Shown here one piece after another: positions 50,471-59,777 of a DNA stretch of 64,000 nt. The stretch comes from Franzmannia pantelleriensis. Its GTDB lineage: Bacteria > Pseudomonadota > Gammaproteobacteria > Pseudomonadales > Halomonadaceae. The notes beneath the pieces are model-generated. The model did not search any database. It had not been told where the DNA came from and worked only from the letters and a program-made list of their open reading frames with translations. Location of the stretch: contig NZ_FNGH01000003.1 in NCBI RefSeq assembly GCF_900102875.1, forward strand, positions 186,001 to 250,000, written 5' to 3'. The stretch's first letter is position 1. Every line of letters begins with the position of its first letter. Position numbers and translations under genes: made by a program.

Positions 50471-51679
50471 TCAGTGGTGGCGCGCCAGGACGCGCAGCCG
50501 CGATTCGAGCATGTCGCGGTCGAGGTAGGTGCCCTGCAGGTGCCGGGCACCGGTGTTGGGGTCGAAGGCGCGGCGCCCGTGCAGTACGCGGCGGTTGTCG
50601 AAGGCCACCATCTCCCCCGGCGCCAGCGCGAAGTCGAGCTGGTAGCGCGGCGAGTGGAGCAGTGTCCAGAAGTGACGATAGGCCCGGTACCAGTCCGCCA
50701 TCTGCTCGGCGGGGAGACGCAGGGTGTCGCGAATCCAGTTGTTGAAACGGATCTCCACCACCTGGCCACTGGCGTCGCACTCGATGATCGGCGCACGCAC
50801 GGCGATGTCCTGGGTGTCGTCCTGGAAGCGGAAATCGATAGCCAGCTCGCTGAGCAGACGGAAGTGCTCGGGGGCCTGTTGACGCAGCGCTTCGGCGACC
50901 TGAATGCCGTCGGCGAACAGCGATTCACCGCCCTCGGCTTCGTTCTGCAGGCAGTAGAGCAGCTGGATGTCCGGCGGTTGGCGCCAGTTGGGCAGGTCGG
51001 TGTGCAGCGCCAGGCCGATGGCCGTATAGGCGGCGTTGTTAGGGTTGGGCTTGGAGCGCACATCGAAGCGGGCGCCGAAGTTGGTGGGGCGCTGGGGGCC
51101 GATGCGCTCGGCAATCCGGCTGACTTCCTCATCGGCCAGGGGCCCATCCTCCAGCAGCACCAGGCCGTCGCGCAGCAGCGCCTCGAGCCAGGCGGCTTCA
51201 CCATGGGGCGAGAAGACGTCGGCGTGGGCGACTCGGGTTGGAGTGAACGCCTCGCGCCAGGCTTGGCGCAGGGGCAGTGCACTCTCGGCCGGCGCCTCGG
51301 GGCGGCGTTGGTAGAGCCAGCCGGCGGCAAAGTGGCTAAGGTGGCCGTCGGCCCAGCGCAACCACAGGTGGCCGTCCTCGAGGCTCGCCTCGGGAGGCTC
51401 GGTCACGTCATCGAGAGGCAACACCAGACGTTCGCGGGTTTGAGGGTGACGGCAGGCGCCGCAGGCGCAGTGATCGCGCAGCCAGATCAGTGGAAAGCGA
51501 GCCCGCTCGTCATCTTCCCAGCTCAGCTCGACACCTTCGCTGTGCGCGTTCACCTCACGCAGCCGTGGGGTGGCTGGGTAGGGCATCAGCTCGGCCATGT
51601 CCGGCGTGGCGGCGTCGCTCGGCGATTCGGTGTAGAGGCGCGTGGTGCTGTTATCGGGATGAGAGACGGTGCTGTTCAT
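50471..51679 (-). CDS. Gamma-butyrobetaine dioxygenase-like Fe(II)/oxoglutarate oxygenase
   Basis: The 402-residue protein has an N-terminal DUF971-type zinc-binding segment (RDHCACGACRHPQTR, about residues 69-83) followed by a TauD-fold catalytic domain. Iron ligands are His and Asp in LHTDLPNWRQPPD and the distal His in RRVLHGRRAF; the 2-oxoglutarate arginine follows. This domain pair is that of gamma-butyrobetaine and trimethyllysine dioxygenases, which make carnitine or its precursor. It is divergent from a GcvA-like regulator. Confidence 0.87.
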   Translation of the reverse strand: MNSTVSHPDNSTTRLYTESPSDAATPDMAELMPYPATPRLREVNAHSEGVELSWEDDERARFPLIWLRDHCACGACRHPQTRERLVLPLDDVTEPPEASLEDGHLWLRWADGHLSHFAAGWLYQRRPEAPAESALPLRQAWREAFTPTRVAHADVFSPHGEAAWLEALLRDGLVLLEDGPLADEEVSRIAERIGPQRPTNFGARFDVRSKPNPNNAAYTAIGLALHTDLPNWRQPPDIQLLYCLQNEAEGGESLFADGIQVAEALRQQAPEHFRLLSELAIDFRFQDDTQDIAVRAPIIECDASGQVVEIRFNNWIRDTLRLPAEQMADWYRAYRHFWTLLHSPRYQLDFALAPGEMVAFDNRRVLHGRRAFDPNTGARHLQGTYLDRDMLESRLRVLARHH

Positions 51680-51762
51680 CGTAATGCTGGCTGTCCTCTG
51701 TTCAGGCGTGGATGACGCCAAACAGGATGGTGGCTCGCCACAGCAGTGACAAACGATTAATC

Positions 51763-51777
51763 TGGCCTCTGAGGCCA
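51763..51777. promoter_or_regulatory. Dyad between dioxygenase and GcvA-like regulator
   Basis: TGGCCTC-T-GAGGCCA is a perfect dyad 25 bases before the regulator start and 84 bases before the dioxygenase start, a likely LysR-type operator for the divergent pair. Confidence 0.5.
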
Positions 51778-51802
51778 AGAATATCTTATAGCGGACTTTT
51801 TC

Positions 51803-52678
51803 ATGAGCCAGTTGCCCCCGTTATCCTGGCTGCAGGCCTTCGAGGCTGCAGCGCGTACCCTGAGCTTTACCGCCGCAGGTCGCGAACTGGGTGTGACCCA
51901 GGCGGCGATCAGTCAACGCATTCGGCTGCTCGAGGATCGCCTGGGGCACAAGCTGTTCGTCCGTCATCCGCGTAGCCTCAGCCTGACGCCGGCCGGCCAG
52001 GCCTGGCTGCCGAGTATCAACGACGCCTTTACGCGGCTTGGCGAAGGTACTGCCGAGGTGTTCGGCAGTGCCGCGGATCATTCGGTGACGCTGCGCACCA
52101 CGCCGGTGATCCAGCAGAATTGGCTGGCACCGCGCTTGCCGCGGCTGCAGCGCGCGCACCCGCTGATTGCGATACGGCTGGTTAGCGCCATCTGGCCGGA
52201 CGATTTCGGGCCCGAGGGGGCGGATATCGAGATCCGCTACGGCCACGGTGACTGGTCCGGGATGGAGGCCCTGTCGCTGGGGGCGGAGTGGCTGGTGCCG
52301 GTCTGCGCACCGTCCTTGGCGGCACAGCTCAACTCGCCGCGGGACCTCGCCGGCCATACCCTGTTGCATGCGCTGGGGTTCGGCGTGGGTTGGCCGGCCT
52401 GGTTGGAGGGGGCCGGCGTGTCGGGCCTGGAGGCCGAGTGCCGCGCCTTGAGTTGTGACAATCAGGTGATGACCCTGGCGCTGGCCAGCCAGGGGGCGGG
52501 GATTGCCCTGGCGCACCGCCGACTGCTGGCCGAGCGTGACGATCTGGCCATCCCCTTTGGCTATGGCCTGGCCAGCGACGAGCGCTTCTGGCTGGTGCGC
52601 CCTAGCCGCCGCAACATTGGAGAGGATGCCGAGCAGCTATGGCGTTGGCTGTCTGCCGAGCGCGATGTCAGTGACTAG
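51803..52678 (+). CDS. GcvA-like LysR-family regulator
   Basis: The 291-residue protein begins LPPLSWLQAFEAAARTLSFTAAGRELGVTQAAISQRI in parts, the GcvA-type helix-turn-helix, and has an effector domain with HDx-type loops near residue 130 (PDDFGPEGADIEIRYGHGDW). It is divergent from the gamma-butyrobetaine-type dioxygenase gene and probably regulates it. It converges on and overlaps the threonine aldolase gene by 11 bases. Confidence 0.9.
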   Translation: MSQLPPLSWLQAFEAAARTLSFTAAGRELGVTQAAISQRIRLLEDRLGHKLFVRHPRSLSLTPAGQAWLPSINDAFTRLGEGTAEVFGSAADHSVTLRTTPVIQQNWLAPRLPRLQRAHPLIAIRLVSAIWPDDFGPEGADIEIRYGHGDWSGMEALSLGAEWLVPVCAPSLAAQLNSPRDLAGHTLLHALGFGVGWPAWLEGAGVSGLEAECRALSCDNQVMTLALASQGAGIALAHRRLLAERDDLAIPFGYGLASDERFWLVRPSRRNIGEDAEQLWRWLSAERDVSD

Positions 52679-53675
52679 CGAAATACTCGCCGAAGGCCTC
52701 GATCACCGTGTCGATGTCGGCGTCGCTGATATCGCGGTGGACCACGAAGCGGGTGGCGTAGAGCAGCTCGGCCAGAATGCCGCGTGACTTGAGGTGCGCC
52801 ACCAGCGGCTCGCGGTGAGCCTCGGGGAAGTGGGCGAAGAGCATGTTGGTCGCCACCGAGGTCACCTCGACGCCGGGCAGGGCCGCAATGGCCTCGGCAA
52901 GCCGCGCTGCCTTGGCGTGGTCGAGGGCGAGATCATCGACGTGATGGTCGAGGGCGTGGTGGCAGGCGGCGGCCAGCAGGCCCGACTGGCGCATACCGCC
53001 GCCGAGCACCTTGCGCCAGTGGCGCGCCTCGTCGATCAACTGCTGCGAGCCCACCAGCGCCGAGCCTACCGGGGCGCCAAGCCCTTTGGAGAAGCATAGC
53101 GAGACGCTGTCGAAGGGGGCGCAGAGCGTTGCCAGCGACGTGTCGCTGGCTACCGCGGCGTTGAACAGCCGCGCGCCGTCGAGGTGGGTGGCCAGGCCGT
53201 GCTCGCGGGCCAGGTCGGTGGCCGCCTTCACGTAGTCGGCATCCAGCACCTTGCCGCCGATGGTGTTCTCCAGCGCCAGCAGTCGGGTACGGGCGAAGTG
53301 GAAGTCGCGGGGCTTGATGGCGGCGCGGATCTTGTCCAGCGGCAGCGAGCCGTCGGCGGCGTTCTCCAGCGGCTGGGGTTGGATGCTGCCGAGCACGGCG
53401 GCACCGCCACCCTCGTACTTATAGGTGTGGGCCTGCTGGCCGGCAATGTATTCGTCGCCACGCTGGCAGTGGGCCAGCAGCGCGGCCAGGTTGCTCTGGG
53501 TGCCAGAGGGAAAGAACAGCGCGGCGGCCATGCCGGTACGCTCGGCAACGGCGTCCTGGAAGCGCTGCACGCTGGGATCGTCGCCCCAGACATCGTCGCC
53601 CACCGGGGCCTCGGCCATGGCGGCGAGCATCGCCGGGGAAGGGCGGGTCACGGTATCACTACGCAAATCGATCAT
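52668..53675 (-). CDS. ltaE: Low-specificity L-threonine aldolase
   Basis: LtaE is a pyridoxal-phosphate enzyme that splits threonine or allo-threonine to glycine and acetaldehyde and acts on other 3-hydroxy amino acids. The 335-residue protein starts MIDLRSDTVTRPSPAMLAAM, with AEAPVGDDVWGDDPSV, the cofactor aspartate in HLDGARLFNAAV and the Schiff-base lysine in SLCFSKGLGAPVGS. The ATG chosen is the conserved family start; its first 17 bases overlap the MtfA-type gene upstream. Its stop overlaps that of the LysR gene. Because a gamma-butyrobetaine-type dioxygenase is near, a role on hydroxytrimethyllysine is conceivable. Confidence 0.93.
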   Translation of the reverse strand: MIDLRSDTVTRPSPAMLAAMAEAPVGDDVWGDDPSVQRFQDAVAERTGMAAALFFPSGTQSNLAALLAHCQRGDEYIAGQQAHTYKYEGGGAAVLGSIQPQPLENAADGSLPLDKIRAAIKPRDFHFARTRLLALENTIGGKVLDADYVKAATDLAREHGLATHLDGARLFNAAVASDTSLATLCAPFDSVSLCFSKGLGAPVGSALVGSQQLIDEARHWRKVLGGGMRQSGLLAAACHHALDHHVDDLALDHAKAARLAEAIAALPGVEVTSVATNMLFAHFPEAHREPLVAHLKSRGILAELLYATRFVVHRDISDADIDTVIEAFGEYFASH

Positions 53676-54522
53676 CGGTGTCCTCGTGGCGGTGTCGGTC
53701 ATTGTCATAGGCCGCGCCGCGGGCGTCGGGTGGCTGGCGGGACAGCGGATCCTGACGGAAGTAGCGGGCCAGCAGCGTGTAAAGCGCCGGATAGGCGGCC
53801 TCGAGCACATCGGGGGCGCTGAAGAAGTATTCACAGCATACCGCATAGCACTCGCCGGGGTGACTCGCCGCATAGTCGTCGATGGGCGTCTCCTCGTCGC
53901 GCTCGAGGCGCGCCTGCAGGTCGTCCCATACCGCAGTGAATACCCGGTACCACTCGCGCGGGTCCATGTCCCGGGGCAGCGGCGGAAAGCCGTCGATATC
54001 GCTGGCATTGCCCATGTCGAGCTTGTGGGCGAACTCGTGGATCAGCACGTTGAAACCGCTCCACTCGCCGCTCTCCATCAGGTCGGGAAAGGCGACCACC
54101 ACCGGCCCCTGGTAGGAGGTCTCGCCGGCGCGTTCGTCGACGTATTCGTGCATCACGCCGAATTCGTCCATCTCCTCCACCTGGCGCTGGAAGGCCTCGG
54201 GCAGCACCAGCACCTCGTGGACGTTGGCGAAGGCCTCGGCGTGCTCGTCGTCGTGCCAGCCCAGGGTCAGCAGGCAGGCCTGGGCGGCCAGCGCCAGCCG
54301 CGCCGGCAGGTCGAAGTCGGTGGTGGCGGCGAGCTCGGGGTGCAGGGTCAGGCGCTTGGCATGGGCAAAACGCCAGGCGCGCTGGCCGAGACGCTCCGCC
54401 TCGTCGTCAGTCAGTGCATCGAGCAGCGGGATACGCGCCCGGGCCTCGGCCCAGGCGCCATCGGGGAACGGGTGGCGCTGCTCGAACTGCCTGCTGCGCC
54501 AGCGCTTGAGCCGCCCCAGCAT
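53659..54522 (-). CDS. mtfA: MtfA-type zinc peptidase (M90 family)
   Basis: The 287-residue protein matches MtfA, a cytosolic zinc aminopeptidase that binds the repressor Mlc in enterics. The zinc site is NVLIHEFAHKLDMGN, with the third ligand glutamate in CYAVCCEYFFSAPDVLE. N-terminal family blocks WRSRQFEQRHPFPDGAW and LTDDEAERLGQRAWRF are present. It follows the GNAT/nitrilase gene by four bases and overlaps ltaE, so the three are one operon. A regulatory target in this organism is unknown. Confidence 0.9.
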   Translation of the reverse strand: MLGRLKRWRSRQFEQRHPFPDGAWAEARARIPLLDALTDDEAERLGQRAWRFAHAKRLTLHPELAATTDFDLPARLALAAQACLLTLGWHDDEHAEAFANVHEVLVLPEAFQRQVEEMDEFGVMHEYVDERAGETSYQGPVVVAFPDLMESGEWSGFNVLIHEFAHKLDMGNASDIDGFPPLPRDMDPREWYRVFTAVWDDLQARLERDEETPIDDYAASHPGECYAVCCEYFFSAPDVLEAAYPALYTLLARYFRQDPLSRQPPDARGAAYDNDRHRHEDTDDRFA

Positions 54523-54526
54523 GGCG

Positions 54527-56098
54527 TCAGTTGTCCTCCAGGTTGGCGCCGGACTTCCACGACCAGTCGCGCCAGCGCAGGTCGAAGAGATCCTTGCGGC
54601 GGTCCTTGAGGTTGGTCACCGAGCCTTCGCTGCGTACTACCGTGAGACGCGTCAGGTCGAGGTCCGAGAACATGATCATCTCGGTGTTGGGGGTGGTCTC
54701 GGCGAGCACCGCATCGTGGGGGAAGGCGAAGTCCGAGGGCGAGAACACCGACGACTGGGCGTACTGAATGTCGAGGTTCTCGATCGACGGCACGTTGCCG
54801 ACGCTGCCGCACAGCACCACGTAGCACTCGTTTTCGATGGCGCGGGCCTGGGCGCAGTGGCGCACTCGCAGGTAGCCGTTCTTGGTGTCGGTCCAGAACG
54901 GCACGAACAGGATGTCCATGTCCTGGTCGGCGAGCAGGCGCGAGAGCTCGGGGAACTCGACGTCATAGCAGATCTGGATGCCGACGCGGCCGGCATCGGT
55001 GTCGAACACGCGCAGGTCGTCGCCGCCCTCGATCACCCAGTCGCGGCGCTCCTGGGGCGTGATATGCAACTTGGCCTGACGCTCCAGGGTGCCGTCGCGA
55101 TGACACAAATAGGCGATGTTGTAGAGCTTGCCGTCGTCGGCCTCTTCGATCATCGAGCCGGCCACGATGTTGATGTTGTAGGACACCGCCATGCGCGACA
55201 GCTCGGTCTTGAAGCGCTCGGTAAAGCCCGACAGGAAGCGGATCGCGGCCAGCTGGTCCTGCTGGGCGGCACGATCCTGGAGGCCCATCAGCGGGGCGTT
55301 GAACAGCTCCGGAAAGACCGCGAAATCGCTCTGGTAACCCGATAGCGCATCGACAAAGTACTCGATCTGCTGGAGCACGGTCTCTACCGAGTCGAACTCG
55401 CGCATCTGCCACTGCACCGCACCGACGCGCACCTGGGTCTTGCGGCTCTCCAGCACCCGCTCGGCGGGCTCATAAAGGATATTGTTCCACTCCAGCAGGG
55501 TGGCAAAGCCCTGGGATTTCTCATCCTCCGGCAGGTACTTGCGCAGCAGGCGCTTGACCAGGAAGTCGTTGGCCAGCTGGAAGGAGAGGATAGGGTCGTG
55601 GATCTCCTTGCGCGAGACCTTCTCGATGTACTCGGCAGGCGAGAGGTCATCGGCGTGCTGGTGATACTCGGGGATGCGGCCGCCGGCGAGGATCGCCCTC
55701 AGGTTCATCGAGCGGCACAGCTCCTTGCGCGCTTCATACAGGCGCCGGCCCAGGCGGTAGCCGCGATAATCGGGGTCGATCAGCACGTCGAGGCCATACA
55801 TGGCATCACCCTCGGGGTCGTTGAGGATGATCTCACGGTGACCGATCAGGTCGTCGTACTGGTGCGGGTTGGAGAATTCGTCGTAATCCACCAGCGCGGT
55901 GAGCGCCACGCCGACGATGGTCTCGTCATCTTCGATGACGATCTGGCCGTCGGGGAATTCACTGACCAGCTTGTCGATGGTCAGCTTGGGCCAGGCACCG
56001 CCGATGTCGTCGTAGACCTTGTCCATCAGCGCCTTGAGCTGAGGGTAGTCGTCCGCGGTCAGGTTGCGCAGGTTGAGATGCAGATCGTCGAGGGACAT
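54527..56098 (-). CDS. GNAT acetyltransferase / carbon-nitrogen hydrolase fusion
   Basis: The 523-residue protein joins a GNAT domain (about residues 1-200, with DPDYRGYRLGRRLYEARKELC as acetyl-CoA loop) to a nitrilase-superfamily domain (about 220-505). The nitrilase triad is visible: Glu in FAVFPELFNAP, Lys in AKLHITPQERRDW and Cys in GIQICYDVEFPEL. This fusion is a known but uncharacterised bacterial family; an amidase coupled to an acyltransferase can be supposed, with no known substrate. It heads the minus-strand operon with the MtfA and LtaE genes. The 206 bases upstream hold divergent promoters and no gene. Confidence 0.88.
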   Translation of the reverse strand: MSLDDLHLNLRNLTADDYPQLKALMDKVYDDIGGAWPKLTIDKLVSEFPDGQIVIEDDETIVGVALTALVDYDEFSNPHQYDDLIGHREIILNDPEGDAMYGLDVLIDPDYRGYRLGRRLYEARKELCRSMNLRAILAGGRIPEYHQHADDLSPAEYIEKVSRKEIHDPILSFQLANDFLVKRLLRKYLPEDEKSQGFATLLEWNNILYEPAERVLESRKTQVRVGAVQWQMREFDSVETVLQQIEYFVDALSGYQSDFAVFPELFNAPLMGLQDRAAQQDQLAAIRFLSGFTERFKTELSRMAVSYNINIVAGSMIEEADDGKLYNIAYLCHRDGTLERQAKLHITPQERRDWVIEGGDDLRVFDTDAGRVGIQICYDVEFPELSRLLADQDMDILFVPFWTDTKNGYLRVRHCAQARAIENECYVVLCGSVGNVPSIENLDIQYAQSSVFSPSDFAFPHDAVLAETTPNTEMIMFSDLDLTRLTVVRSEGSVTNLKDRRKDLFDLRWRDWSWKSGANLEDN

Positions 56099-56304
56099 GG
56101 GCAGCGAATTCCTGAACGAAAAAAAAGAGCCTGAATTCTAGCATGCGCAAGCGCTGGCGTCGGTCATGGCTGGACCACGGTGCTGTCAAACAACGGTCAT
56201 GATTCGTGGACATAATCCGCACATGACAAGTCGATATCAGCGACTACGCTAGGTTTCATGGGAGCCGTTATGTCCCTTCGCCGCCATTTCACCGCGGGCA
56301 CGCC

Positions 56305-57465
56305 ATGACCAATAACAACCATCAGCGCATTCGCCTCGAGGCGGTGTCCAAACGCTGGGACGACACCACTGCCGTGGACGCCATCTCGTTCGACGTCACG
56401 CCGGGTCAGTTCGTGATCTTGCTTGGCCCCTCGGGCTGCGGCAAGTCGACCACGCTGCGCATGATCGCCGGCCTTGAAGAGGCCTCGGCTGGACGCATCG
56501 AGATCGGCGAGCGCGACGTCACACGCCTGCCGCCGGGCGACCGCGGCCTGAGCATGGTGTTTCAGTCCTACGCACTGTTTCCCCATCTCAGCGTGGCCGA
56601 TAACATCGTGTTCGGCCTGCGCAGCCGCAAGGTACCCAAGGCCGAGCGTCGCGAGCGCTTGGCACGGGTCGCCCAGCTGGTCGATCTCGAGGCCTATCTG
56701 GAACGCAAGCCGGCCCAGCTCTCTGGTGGCCAGCGCCAGCGCGTGGCGCTGGCGCGCTCGATTATCTCCGAACATCCCATCTGCCTGATGGACGAGCCGC
56801 TCTCCAACCTCGATGCCCGCCTGCGCGGCGAGATGCGCCGCGAGATCAAGGCGCTCCAGGCGCGTCTGGGGATGACGGTGATCTACGTCACCCACGATCA
56901 GGTCGAGGCGATGAGCATGGGCGATCGGGTGATCCTGATGCAGGACGGGCGCATCGTCCAGGATGGTGCACCCGACGAACTCTATAGCCGACCCGCCAGT
57001 GCCTTTGCTGCGAGCTTTATCGGTAGCCCGGCGATGAACCTGGTGAAGCTGGCGGCAAGCGACGCTGCGGCGGTCATCGACGGCGAGACCGAGGTGGCGG
57101 TGGCGCCTGCCGCCGCTGCGGGCGGCCAGCTGGGGATTCGCCCCGAGGATATCGAGGTACAGCCCATCGACGGCAGTGGCGTTCCCGCCGAGGTGATCGA
57201 TGAGGAGTACCTCGGCGCCGATACCATCCTGCAGCTCGGCGTGGGCAGCCAGCGGCTGCGCGCGCGCTTGCCCGGCAAGCACTCACTGTCGTCCGGCACC
57301 CGCTGCCGGCTGGCCTGGGCGCCTGAAGCGGCGCATCTATTCGGCGCCGATGGACTGCGTCGCGACGATCTCACCCCAGTGGCGTTTTCCGCGACCGTGG
57401 CTCGCACGGCAGGCAAGGGCGGTGCCGGTGCACCGTCATCGACGGCTGGCAGTACTCATCCGTGA
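56305..57465 (+). CDS. Carbohydrate ABC transporter ATPase (UgpC/MalK-like)
   Basis: The 386-residue protein has Walker [11 protein letters not shown]-loop [18 protein letters not shown], signature [14 protein letters not shown], Walker [16 protein letters not shown] and [15 protein letters not shown], followed by a MalK-type regulatory beta domain (about residues 240-360). It energises the sugar-type importer encoded by the three genes that follow. It is the first gene of that operon. Confidence 0.93.
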   Translation: MTNNNHQRIRLEAVSKRWDDTTAVDAISFDVTPGQFVILLGPSGCGKSTTLRMIAGLEEASAGRIEIGERDVTRLPPGDRGLSMVFQSYALFPHLSVADNIVFGLRSRKVPKAERRERLARVAQLVDLEAYLERKPAQLSGGQRQRVALARSIISEHPICLMDEPLSNLDARLRGEMRREIKALQARLGMTVIYVTHDQVEAMSMGDRVILMQDGRIVQDGAPDELYSRPASAFAASFIGSPAMNLVKLAASDAAAVIDGETEVAVAPAAAAGGQLGIRPEDIEVQPIDGSGVPAEVIDEEYLGADTILQLGVGSQRLRARLPGKHSLSSGTRCRLAWAPEAAHLFGADGLRRDDLTPVAFSATVARTAGKGGAGAPSSTAGSTHP

Positions 57466-57497
57466 ACATCCCAACTGTGAAGAACAGGAGTCATCCC

Positions 57498-58781
57498 ATG
57501 CGTGCGCGTCTCTCTTTCCCCCTCACGGCATTGGCTGCCGCCATGCTGAGCGCCGGTCCGGCGCTGGCCGACGACCCCGTCGAGCTGACCATGTACTACC
57601 CCATTGCGGTGGGCGGTGCGCTGACCGATGTGATCGATGAGCTGGTCGACGAGTTTCAGGCCGAGCATCCCGATATCAGCGTCGACGCGATCTACGCCGG
57701 CAACTACGACGACACCCGGGTGCGCGCCATGTCGGCCATCGAGGCCGGCGATGCGCCGCAGCTCTCGGTGCTGTTCTCCATCGATCTCTACGAACTGCTC
57801 GAACAGGACGCCATCGTCGCCTTCGATGATCTACTCGAGACCGACGAGGAGCGCGAGTGGCTCGACAGCTTCTACCCGGGGCTGATGGAGAACGGCCAGG
57901 TGGATGGCCAGACCTACGGCATCCCCTTCCAGCGCTCGACCATCGTGCTCTACTGGAACAAGGACGCTTTCGAGGCCGCCGGGCTCGATCCCGAGACGCC
58001 GCCGGAAACCTGGGACGAGATGGCCGAAATGGCCGCCGCGGTGCGCGAGGCGTCGGGCGGCGACCAGTGGGGCGTGATGGTGCCCTCCACCGGCTATCCC
58101 TACTGGATGTTCCAGGCCTTCGCCTTCCAGAACGGGCATCGGCTGATGAGCGATGACGGCACCGAGGTCTATTTCGACGATCCCGCCGCCATCGAGGCGC
58201 TGGAGTACTGGGTGTCGCTATCTCAGGAGCATGAGGCGATGCCCGACGGCGCCATCGAGTGGGGGACCCTGCGCCAGAACTTCATCGAGCAGTCCACGGC
58301 GATGATGTGGCACACCACCGGCAACCTCACCGCGGTGCGCAACGAGGCCGACTTCGAGTTCGGCGTGGCCATGCTGCCGATGAAGACCCAGCGCGGCAGC
58401 CCCACCGGCGGCGGCAATTTCTATATCTTCAACGACACCACCGAGGAAGAGCAGCGCGCGGCGATGACCTTCATCCGCTGGATGACCGATCCCGAGCGCG
58501 CCGCGGCCTGGTCGATCGAGACCGGCTACATGGGTGTCAGCCCGGACGCCTACGAGACCGAGCTACTGCGTGACTACGTCGAGTCGTTTGCGCCGGCGGC
58601 GGTGGCCCGCGACCAGCTCGAGCACGGCACCGCCGAGCTCTCTACCTACCAGGGCGGGCGCGTGCGCCGGGCGCTGGACAACGCCGTCCAGGCGGCGCTG
58701 ACCGGGCAGATGACACCCGCTGAAGCGCTGGCCCAGGCCCAGCGCGAAGCCGATGGCGCGCTGAGGCGCTACGCTCGCTAG
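57498..58781 (+). CDS. Carbohydrate ABC transporter binding protein (UgpB-like)
   Basis: The 427-residue periplasmic receptor has a signal peptide (residues 1-24, ending ALADD) and the family 1 binding-protein fold: LTMYYPIAVGGALTDVIDELVDEFQAEHPDI in parts, GIPFQRSTIVLYWNKDAF and PTGGGNFYIF. It resembles glycerol-3-phosphate and sugar binding proteins. A CAGGAG site supports the ATG. The nearby sugar-acid dehydratase gene suggests an aldonate or aldarate-related ligand, but this is inference. Confidence 0.9.
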   Translation: MRARLSFPLTALAAAMLSAGPALADDPVELTMYYPIAVGGALTDVIDELVDEFQAEHPDISVDAIYAGNYDDTRVRAMSAIEAGDAPQLSVLFSIDLYELLEQDAIVAFDDLLETDEEREWLDSFYPGLMENGQVDGQTYGIPFQRSTIVLYWNKDAFEAAGLDPETPPETWDEMAEMAAAVREASGGDQWGVMVPSTGYPYWMFQAFAFQNGHRLMSDDGTEVYFDDPAAIEALEYWVSLSQEHEAMPDGAIEWGTLRQNFIEQSTAMMWHTTGNLTAVRNEADFEFGVAMLPMKTQRGSPTGGGNFYIFNDTTEEEQRAAMTFIRWMTDPERAAAWSIETGYMGVSPDAYETELLRDYVESFAPAAVARDQLEHGTAELSTYQGGRVRRALDNAVQAALTGQMTPAEALAQAQREADGALRRYAR

Positions 58782-58792
58782 CCCTCTCGCGA

Positions 58793-58826
58793 CGCCTGGG
58801 CCAGTCGGTCCCGTCTGGCCCAGGCG
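58793..58826 (+). other. Intercistronic hairpin between receptor and permease genes
   Basis: CGCCTGGGCCAG and CTGGCCCAGGCG form a perfect 12-base stem with a ten-base loop, 11 bases after the receptor stop. Such structures protect the upstream mRNA and give more receptor than permease. Confidence 0.65.
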
Positions 58827-58861
58827 ACTTGGTGTAGATCCATCATCGACAAGGAAGGCCC

Positions 58862-59749
58862 ATGGCGGCGATGACTTCATATCGACGCATGCAGCTCTAC
58901 GGCGCGCTGCTGCTGCTACCTGCCGCGGTGCTGCTGGCGACCTTCGCCTACCTGCCGACGATTGCCACGCTGATCAACAGCCTGTTCCTGCCCGGCTTTC
59001 GCGGTGAGCCCGCCGAGTTCGTGGGGCTCGAGAACTATCAGCTGCTGATCGAGGACACTACCTTCTGGCGGGTGGCGCGCAACAACCTGATCTACGCGTT
59101 GGGCACCATCCCTACGTCCATCGCCATTGCCCTGGGCATGGCGCTGTTCGTCAATGCCCGGCTGCCGGGGCGCGGCTTCGTGCGCATGGCCTATTTCACC
59201 CCGACCATCCTGCCGATGATCGCCGCCGCCAACATCTGGATGTTCTTCTACGCGCCGCAGATCGGCCTGTTCAACAAGCTGCTGGGCGCACTGGGTCTGT
59301 CCGGCGTCAACTGGCTGGGGGATCCCAGCGTGGCGCTGACCTCGGTGATCGTGATGACGGTGTGGAAAGAGGCCGGGTTTTTCATGATCTTCTACCTGGC
59401 GGCGCTACAGAGCATTCCGCCGGAGCTCAAGGAGGCCTCGGATCTGGAAGGCACCAGCCGCTGGAGCTTCTTCTGGCGGGTGACTTTCCCGCTGCTGATG
59501 CCGACCACGCTGTTCGTGTTGATCAATGCGCTGATCAATGCCGTGCGGGTGGTGGATCACCTGTTCATCCTCACCAAAGGCGGGCCCAACAACGCCACCA
59601 ACCTGCTGCTCTACTACGTCTACGAGAACGCCTTCTCGTTCTTCGATCGCACCTATGCCGCCACCATCACCGTGGTGATCCTGCTGGTGCTGGCGGTAGT
59701 GGCTACCGTCAAGTTCGCCATTCTCGACCGACGGACCCACTACCAATGA
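58862..59749 (+). CDS. Carbohydrate ABC transporter permease (UgpA-like)
   Basis: The 295-residue protein has six predicted membrane helices and the coupling-loop motif SIPPELKEASDLEGTSRWSFFWRVTFPLLMPT. AAGGAAGG precedes the ATG. It is one half of the channel, with the next gene providing the other half. Confidence 0.93.
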   Translation: MAAMTSYRRMQLYGALLLLPAAVLLATFAYLPTIATLINSLFLPGFRGEPAEFVGLENYQLLIEDTTFWRVARNNLIYALGTIPTSIAIALGMALFVNARLPGRGFVRMAYFTPTILPMIAAANIWMFFYAPQIGLFNKLLGALGLSGVNWLGDPSVALTSVIVMTVWKEAGFFMIFYLAALQSIPPELKEASDLEGTSRWSFFWRVTFPLLMPTTLFVLINALINAVRVVDHLFILTKGGPNNATNLLLYYVYENAFSFFDRTYAATITVVILLVLAVVATVKFAILDRRTHYQ

Positions 59750-59777
59750 GCGCATCATCTCGATACGAGGCGATATC

